NCBI RefSeq assembly: GCF_037893015.1
Contig: NC_133660.1
Coordinates: 280,427,067 to 280,491,066, forward strand
Length of the DNA stretch: 64,000 bases
DNA from: Macrotis lagotis
Lineage: Eukaryota; Chordata; Mammalia; Peramelemorphia; Peramelidae
Direction of reading: 5' to 3'
Position 1 is the first letter of the stretch, and each line of letters starts with the position of its first letter. Under the pieces are notes generated by a model. It saw only the letters and a list, made by a program, of their open reading frames with translations, did not search any database and was not told the origin of the DNA. The position numbers and the translations under genes were made by a program. Below are positions 58,215 to 64,000 of the stretch, in pieces.

Positions 58215-58560
58215 ATGGTATTTGGTTCTCGAAGAACACCGTGACATCAGGTAGGTGATGTCATGTCAAGCAAGTGAAGTGGATTGGGATGAGGGGGCTG
58301 GGCTAAGTCTCCAGCCTCACTTTCTCCTCCAGAGTCATCTGAGTCCAGTGACCAGAGAGGAATCAGGAGGCCTGGAGGAGAGGCAACTGAAGTGAAGTGA
58401 CTTACCCAAAGTCACTGTGGAGGAGAGGCAACTGAAGTGAAGTGACTTACCCAAAGTCACACAGCTAATAAATATCTGAGACTGGAGTTGAACTCAAGTC
58501 CTCTAACCTTCAGGGCCAGCACCCTATGCACAGCACCATCTACCTACTCTACTGTACCTG
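58215..58560 (-). mobile_element. tRNA-derived SINE with RTE tail and internal duplication
   Basis: Minus-strand copy next to the ARFIP1 pseudogene. It carries a 45-bp direct tandem duplication (58373-58417 and 58418-58462, near identical). Confidence 0.85.
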
Positions 58561-59734
58561 GATTGAAAGCATCAAGAGTTTGGGGATCTTTGTTGGGACA
58601 GACCTTTGAACCTGGGCAGAGGGGAAACCCAATGGCTATCCCTAACCTCTAGTCCAGAACCGGCAGCCCTCTGTATCTCCTAGGCTGGGTTGCTCTGCCC
58701 CCCAGCATTATTTCTTTAAGAGAGCAGAGGTTTGTGGCTCCTGCAATATTCCTATACCGCCTGTTAAGAAACCTAGACCAGGCCCTTTGGAAAACCCATT
58801 TGTCAGTTTGTTCGAGATTCAGATATCGTTAATGCAAATGCTATTAACGCAAGTCATCTTGTGGCGCCCAGCCCTGCCCTAATTCTTGCTTTCAGTCCCT
58901 GTGATGTCAGCTGTTTTACAGATCTAGGTGCTGCATCTTTTCCTATGTCCCAATTCCATTACTTGGAATAATTAGCTGTCAACATAGATGTGTTTGTCTA
59001 TTCTCTCCAAGTTTATAGCAAAATTCAGAGCCTCAATTTTAGTCTGATATATTGATGACCTACTAGTCTCAGCCACTGCTGATATCTACCAGGGGGACAG
59101 TCCTCATCCTCTTCTCCTCCAGCTTTATCCCCATGGACATATAGTGTCCCGATCCAAGATGCAAGAGTTCAGGTCTTATCTTGGCTTTGATCTGGAACAT
59201 GCCCTATCTCTCAGAAACATATCCAGACTACTCAGCACCTGTCCATTCCTAAAATGAACAAACCTGCCATTTTAGGAAGCATACGCTATGGCTATCAGTG
59301 GATTCCATCATTTGGTGGAGTAACAAGACCTCTTGCTACTTTGACCAAAGAACCTCTTGTACCTAAGCTCACTCCTCTTCCAGAACTCAGCTGTGCCTGC
59401 TCTGGTCCTAGGACCCAGCCTACAGGAAGCCCTTCACTCTTTTTGTAAGCGAACAAAGGAGGGATAACTTCGGATGACCTGGCATAATCTTTGGGACCTA
59501 CAATGTACCCATGGCTTATTATTGAGCTCAGGAATGGATTGTTGTAGCCACTGCTGCCATGATAGCTAAGACACTTATTAAAGAAAATGTACCCAGAGAA
59601 CAGTCCACTTTCTCACAACCATTCTGATCGAGGCTCTCACTTTACTGACTCTCCTTTCCCAAATGTATTCTAACCTAGGACTCTTCCCCAAATTCCATAT
59701 TCCTTATCATCCCCAGAGTCCTGGTCAGGTTGAA

Positions 59735-59945
59735 TACATGACTAAGGACTTTACATACATTGCTTCATTTCATTGCCCTGGGAAATAAGTATTCAAATCA
59801 TTATTATTTCCAATTTTCAGAAGAAGTTGAGGCAGAGGTTAAGTGACTTGCCAGAGTCCCACAGGCTATCTGAGGTAAGACTTGAACTAATGACTTCCTG
59901 ATACCATATCCAGAACTCTCTGGTCCCTACATCATGCTGATTCTG
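59735..59945 (-). mobile_element. MIR-type SINE
   Basis: 'actttacatacattgcttca', 'gaggcagaggttaagtgacttgcc' and 'gacttgaactaatgacttcc' on +. It abuts the integrase remnant. Confidence 0.78.
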
Positions 59946-61289
59946 GCCATAATCTAGCATTGGGTCAGAGGCTTTGCCTCCAGGAACCTCTCATGGTCCA
60001 AGGGAGAAAAGCCAGGTTAGCCTTGGACCCACCCTGCTGGTCTAAGATTGTTCCTGAGTTCCCTCCCTTAAACCTCTCTGTTCCCATTGTTTTGAGATTC
60101 CTCAGGTCTTTCTTTCTCATCTTCCCATAACTACGGGTATTCATTTCAAAGGACCCACCCCAGCACCAGTTCCAACTGGTGAGTCAATGAAATTCTTGTT
60201 TCCCAGTATCCAATTGCAATTCCAGCTACACAGCCAAGAATAGGGGAGTCCAGGAAAGGGAGCCAGTGTTTAATTAAACCCCTACTATCAGTCTCTGAGT
60301 TAAAAATTTCTTTGAGGAATATTATCCCAGAGGAAGGGAGAAGAGAAATCCTGCATACTTGGGTTTTTCCCTCTCCTGTCAGATATCCTCCTGGACTCCC
60401 TGGGGCTGAATCTAAGAGACAAGAACTTCCTTAAATCCAACCAAGGAAGCCAAGGCAAGGCTTTCAACCCTTCTTGGGCATAAACTCTGCATTGTCTGAA
60501 AAGCTGTTGCTAACTTCTGAAAGATTCCCCATCAATTAGCCAAGATGATTCTAAAATATACCCTAGCAATCTTGGAAGGGTGTGGTTGTAATGATCCTAT
60601 GCTCCCAATTTGGAGAATTCCCCTTTCTCTCTTGGGTTCGGAAGCCCTCTCCAGAGAGCAGAAGGAATGAGGAGGGTTGTGAATAGAGCTCAACTCATTA
60701 AGCCAGTTAATTTAGGATCTTACTGGAATCACCCAGGACCTGATGCAAATGTCCAATGTCCATCATTGCACACTCTCACCTGCATCCTCCTCATTAACAG
60801 GTAGTATCCTCTCCTTCCTCTCAGGCTGATCCTTGACAAGGCTCTAGGGAAAAGAATGATTCTCTCCTCAAAACATCTGGAATGGACTGCCTCACCCTGG
60901 CTGGATGGGGAAGTGTGTGTGTGTGTGGGGGGGAATCAGTCATTCTAGGAACCCACAAGGTTAAGTAAACCCCCTTCCTTCCAGGATCTCCAAGCACTCA
61001 GAGGACACTCCCAGATGAGGAATGAGAGAAATGATTATTTATCTATTGTATTAGTGACTGGTTATTGAATTAGGACCACTGTTTTTCCTCTTTTCTACTT
61101 TCTCATCTAGAAATGAACCACTATGGGAGATCTTGGGTAAAGAAAGCCAAGCTATGATCTGATCAAAGACAATAAAGAAATTTAAGTTAGGCAAATGGGT
61201 AGATTCCTTCTCATTGTGTTTACTCAGGTTTGAGAAAATATAGGTTCCCCCATTTGGCAGACAGATAAATCTCATTGGCCAAGATCTGG
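59946..61289. other. Non-genic stretch, possibly more ERV sequence
   Basis: No motif recognised. By position it could hold the decayed env side and U3 of the ERV. A short GT/poly-G patch at 60914-60935. Confidence 0.3.
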
Positions 61290-61500
61290 GTGATCAGTGT
61301 CATGCACCTCAAGATCTTCATTGTAATATAGCCCAACTGTTATTATAATATTCATCCTCCCTCATTACTTGTTAACCAATCAGAGTCAGTTGCCACCCTC
61401 CAAGGGCACATAAGCATTGAAGGGGTTCCATGAAGGGTCTCTGGCATTTAAGAGTGCCATTGAGCTCTTTTATTAATAAAATGTTAACATTATTATTCAA
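61290..61500 (+). mobile_element. LTR-like stretch downstream of the ERV
   Basis: On +: CCAAT in 'aaccaatcagagtcag' (about 61375), an A/T-rich box 'cacataagca' and 'catttaagag', then AATAAAA near 61476. This order is what the U3-R of a gamma-like LTR shows. No matching 5' copy was seen, so this is tentative. Confidence 0.3.
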
Positions 61501-61615
61501 ATGCTTAATTACTCAGAAACCACATCTCTCAAACTTTTTAAACATCACAGGAACAAGGAAGATGAAGGTGAAAGGATGACTTGCTCTTGGCTTTTGTCTA
61601 AGAAACAGTATGTCC

Positions 61616-63056
61616 ACCTAAAGAGTCCAGCCATTGGGATAAAAACTCCCTCTTTGATAAAAATTGCTGGGATAATTGGAAGTTAGTACGGAAGAAACTT
61701 AGATTAGACCAACACCTCACACCCTTTACCAAGATAAGATCCAAATGGTTACAGGACATAGACATAAAAAACAATACTATAAGCAAATTAGAAGTTCAAG
61801 GACTAGTCTACCTGTCAGATCTATGGAAAGGGGAGCAGTTTATGACTAAGGAAGAGTTGGAGAATATCACCAAAAACCAATTAAATGATTTTGATTACAT
61901 TAAATTAAAAAGCTTTTGCACAGACAAAACGAATATAACCAAGATCAAAAGAAATGTAGTAAATTGGGAAACAATCTTGACAACTAATGATTCTGACGAA
62001 GGACTCATTTCTAAAATATACAGAGAACTGAGTCATATTTTTTAAAACAAAAAGCCATTCCCCAATTGACAAATGGTCAAAGGATATGCAAAGGCAATTT
62101 ATAGATGAGGAGATCAAAGCAATCCATAGCCATATGAAAAAATGCTCTAAATCATTAATTATTAGAGAAATGAAAATTAAAGCTTCGCTGAGGTACCACC
62201 TCACACCTCTCAGATTGGCCAATATGACCAGGAAGGATAATGATCATTGTTGGAAGGGTTGTGGGAAATCTGGGACACTATTACACTGTTGGTGAAGCTG
62301 TGAACTCATCCAACCCTTCTGGAGAGCTATTTGGAACTATGCCCAAAGGGCAACAAAAATGTGCATACCCTTTGACCCAGCAATACCACTACTGGGTCTA
62401 TACCCTGAAGAGATGAGGAAAAAGGGTAAAAACATGACTTGTACAAAAATATTTATAGCAGCCCTGTTTGTAGTGGCAAAGAATTGGAAATCCAGTAAAT
62501 GTCTTTCAATTGGGGAATGGCTTAGCAAACTGTGGTATATGTATGTCATGGAACACTACTGTTCTATTAGAAACCAGGAGGGACGGGAATTCAGGGAAGC
62601 CTGGAGGGATTTGCATGAACTGATGCTGAGTGAGATGAGCAGAACCAGAGAAACACTGTCCACCCTAACAGCAACATGGGAGTGATGTTCAACCTTGAAG
62701 GACTTGCTCATTCCATCAGTGCAACAATTGGGAACAATATTGGGCTGTCTGCAAAGGAGAGTGCCATCTGTATCCAGATAAGAAGCTGTGGAGTTTGAAC
62801 AAAGTGCAAGGACTATTCCCTTTAATTTAGGAAAAAACAGATATCTTATTGTCTGATCTTGTTACCTCTTAGACTTCTTGTCTATTCCTTAAGGATATGA
62901 TTACTCTCTCTCATCACACTCAATTTGGATCAAGGTACAACATGGAAACAAAGTAAAGACTGACAGATTGCTTTCCATGGGGGGGGGAGGGAAGCAAGAT
63001 GGGGGGGGAAATTGTAAAACTCAAATAATAACTTTAATAAAAATAAATTTAAAAAA
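61616..63056 (+). mobile_element. 5'-truncated L1 with target-site duplication
   Basis: Starts within ORF2 and ends in an A-rich tail. Flanks AAGAAACAGTATGTCC (61600-61615) and AAGAAACAGTGTGTCC (63057-63072) differ at one base. ORF2 is open for about 400 bp (DKNCWDNWKLVRKK onward), then shifts frame once near 62040 and continues (RQFIDEEIKAIHSHMKKC, LRYHLTPLRLAN). A stop follows LLHCW (62296). The last block is TRETLSTLTATWE. The low damage marks it as one of the younger L1 copies here. Confidence 0.92.
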
Positions 63057-63072
63057 AAGAAACAGTGTGTCC

Positions 63073-63369
63073 TCAGGACAGGGACCTGATGAGAACAAAA
63101 TGATGTCTTAGGAATATATTTCCATTATAGACAAGGAAACGGAATTAGTATCTGCTTACTCAGGAAATCTAACTCAAAAAAAAAAGTTCTCTCAAAAGAC
63201 TGAATTATCCATTTCAGCTATCAACACTTATCAAATGGATCCAGTTTTGACTTTGCATCATGATTTGTAGATGCCCAGCCTCCACTTATAGGTCTTTACA
63301 CATTAAAAAAAAAAAAAGGTATGGAAAGTAAACTCCAGTTGGAGTCATCCTCGGACCTTCCCTCCGCCT
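63073..63369. other. Non-genic stretch
   Basis: Short A runs at 63177-63185 and 63305-63317. No gene recognised. Confidence 0.45.
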
Positions 63370-63905
63370 CTCCCAGGATCTCAAATACGAGTCATTGGTC
63401 CTTCTACAATCAGTCACCATATCATGTCAGTCCCCCTCCACAACATCCTCCATTTTTTCTCTAATTCCATGGCTACAGCCCTTGTTCAGATCCTCATCAC
63501 CTCTCACCTGGACTATTGTAATAATCTAATGGGACTTCTCCATCTCCAAGCCAACTTCCATTCCATGTGATTTTCTGAAAGCATACGTCACCCTTCCCCC
63601 TACTCAATAAACACTAGGGGTTCTCAATTACCTTCAGGATAAAATGGAAACTTCTCTGTTTGAAACACTGAACACCATCATAATATGGCTCCAGGTGATC
63701 TTTCTGGATTTACTATGTACCACTCCTCTCACTCACTTTCTAGAATCCAGACTAGCCTTCAAAGAGTCCCCCTAGCATGACATCCCATCTCCACTTTCTT
63801 TGGGTCTGCATAGATGTCCCATGTGATGACAGCTTCCCTCTTTGAACCCCTAGTCTTTTCAAGCTTGAGTTCAACTGGCACCCTCTTCCCAGGCCTTCTT
63901 GATCC
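63370..63905 (+). mobile_element. L2 fragment
   Basis: 'cctcatcacctctcacctgg', 'gactattgtaataatctaatg', 'ctcaataaacactaggggtt' and 'ataatatggctccaggtg' follow the L2 ORF C-terminal part. Confidence 0.78.
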
Positions 63906-63921
63906 AGCTCTTCCCCATGTT

Positions 63922-64000
63922 CAAGAGGACCTGAGTTCAAATCTGTCCTCAGACACTTAATAATTACCTAGCTGTGTGGCCTCCGGTAAGTCATTTAACA
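63922..64000 (+). mobile_element. tRNA-derived SINE, cut by window edge
   Basis: 'gaggacctgagttcaaatctg', 'ctcagacacttaataattac' and 'ctagctgtgtggcctccgg'. Continues past the window. Confidence 0.85.

Larger units (their letters stand above)
56000..59760 (+). mobile_element. Endogenous retrovirus fossil, class I (gamma-like) pol
   Basis: Remains of a pol region in the expected order: protease (about 56120-56230, DPGATHS), start of reverse transcriptase (about 56770-56880), the rest of RT (about 58755-59180, with YIDDLL near 59056), an RNase H side (about 59250-59560) and integrase end (about 59600-59740, HIPYHPQSPGQV). The RT wording is that of gamma-like ERVs. It is old and broken in many places, and is further split by SINEs and a processed pseudogene. 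gag and env are not recognised; flanking LTRs are not firmly placed. Confidence 0.78.

Overview
The window is nuclear DNA from a marsupial. Most of it is interspersed repeats, and their types set the lineage. There are many copies of the marsupial tRNA-derived SINE (core phrases such as 'gcagctaggtgg' and 'cagacacttaataatt', 3' end 'aaccccattgcctt'), longer SINEs of the same head with an RTE tail, Mar1-type SINEs, marsupial L1 and half-L1 (HAL1-like) elements, RTE-clade LINEs, and older L2 and MIR. I cannot fix the species. The SINE form would fit an Australian marsupial as well as an opossum.

Only two host genes look intact, both on the + strand and both Mas-related GPCRs. The first (25998-26984) is a single-exon MRGPR of 328 residues whose sequence leans toward MAS1/MRGPRH. 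The second is MRGPRF. Its main coding exon is 48203-49180, and it has a 16-codon first coding exon at 44523-44570 that is too short for ORF finders. The intron between them starts with GC (AAG/GCAAGT) rather than GT. The joined protein is 341 residues and closely follows human MRGPRF (343). A likely poly(A) signal lies at 50055. A perfect CRE (37035) and a candidate non-coding exon (37146-37363) upstream may belong to the MRGPRF 5' end; this is inference.

Layout. 1-3480: 5' part of an L1 on the - strand. 3490-10190: SINEs, plus an L2 that has taken in an RTE fragment and three SINEs, then purine and CA tracts. 10430-14110: a decayed RTE on + with a SINE inside. 14115-18240: non-genic, with an 800-bp pyrimidine/TG tract. 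18350-20745: promoter-like motifs, L2, and an L1 3' half. 21740-24220: two inverted copies of one segment, each joined to a GA/TC tract. 24909-25101: a small hAT-like DNA transposon with inverted ends. 25998-26984: the MRGPR gene. 29377-33045: a half-L1 with a 63-bp repeat in its coiled coil, then an L1 3' end. 33046-44460: non-genic sequence, CT tracts, nested L1 ends, SINEs and the putative MRGPRF 5' region. 44465-50080: MRGPRF. 51378-53286: L1 and SINEs. 56000-59760: a broken class I (gamma-like) endogenous retrovirus pol fossil, split by an ARFIP1 processed pseudogene (-) and by SINEs, with an LTR-like stretch near 61300-61500. 61616-63056: a fairly young 5'-truncated L1 with target-site duplications. 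63370-64000: L2 and a SINE cut by the window edge.

The two receptors are paralogues, not an operon, and no other pathway is shared here. I found no tRNA, rRNA or CRISPR. I saw no clear undescribed system. The best leads are the extra MRGPR beside MRGPRF, the GC-AG intron, the retro-pseudogene inside the ERV, and the inverted duplication.
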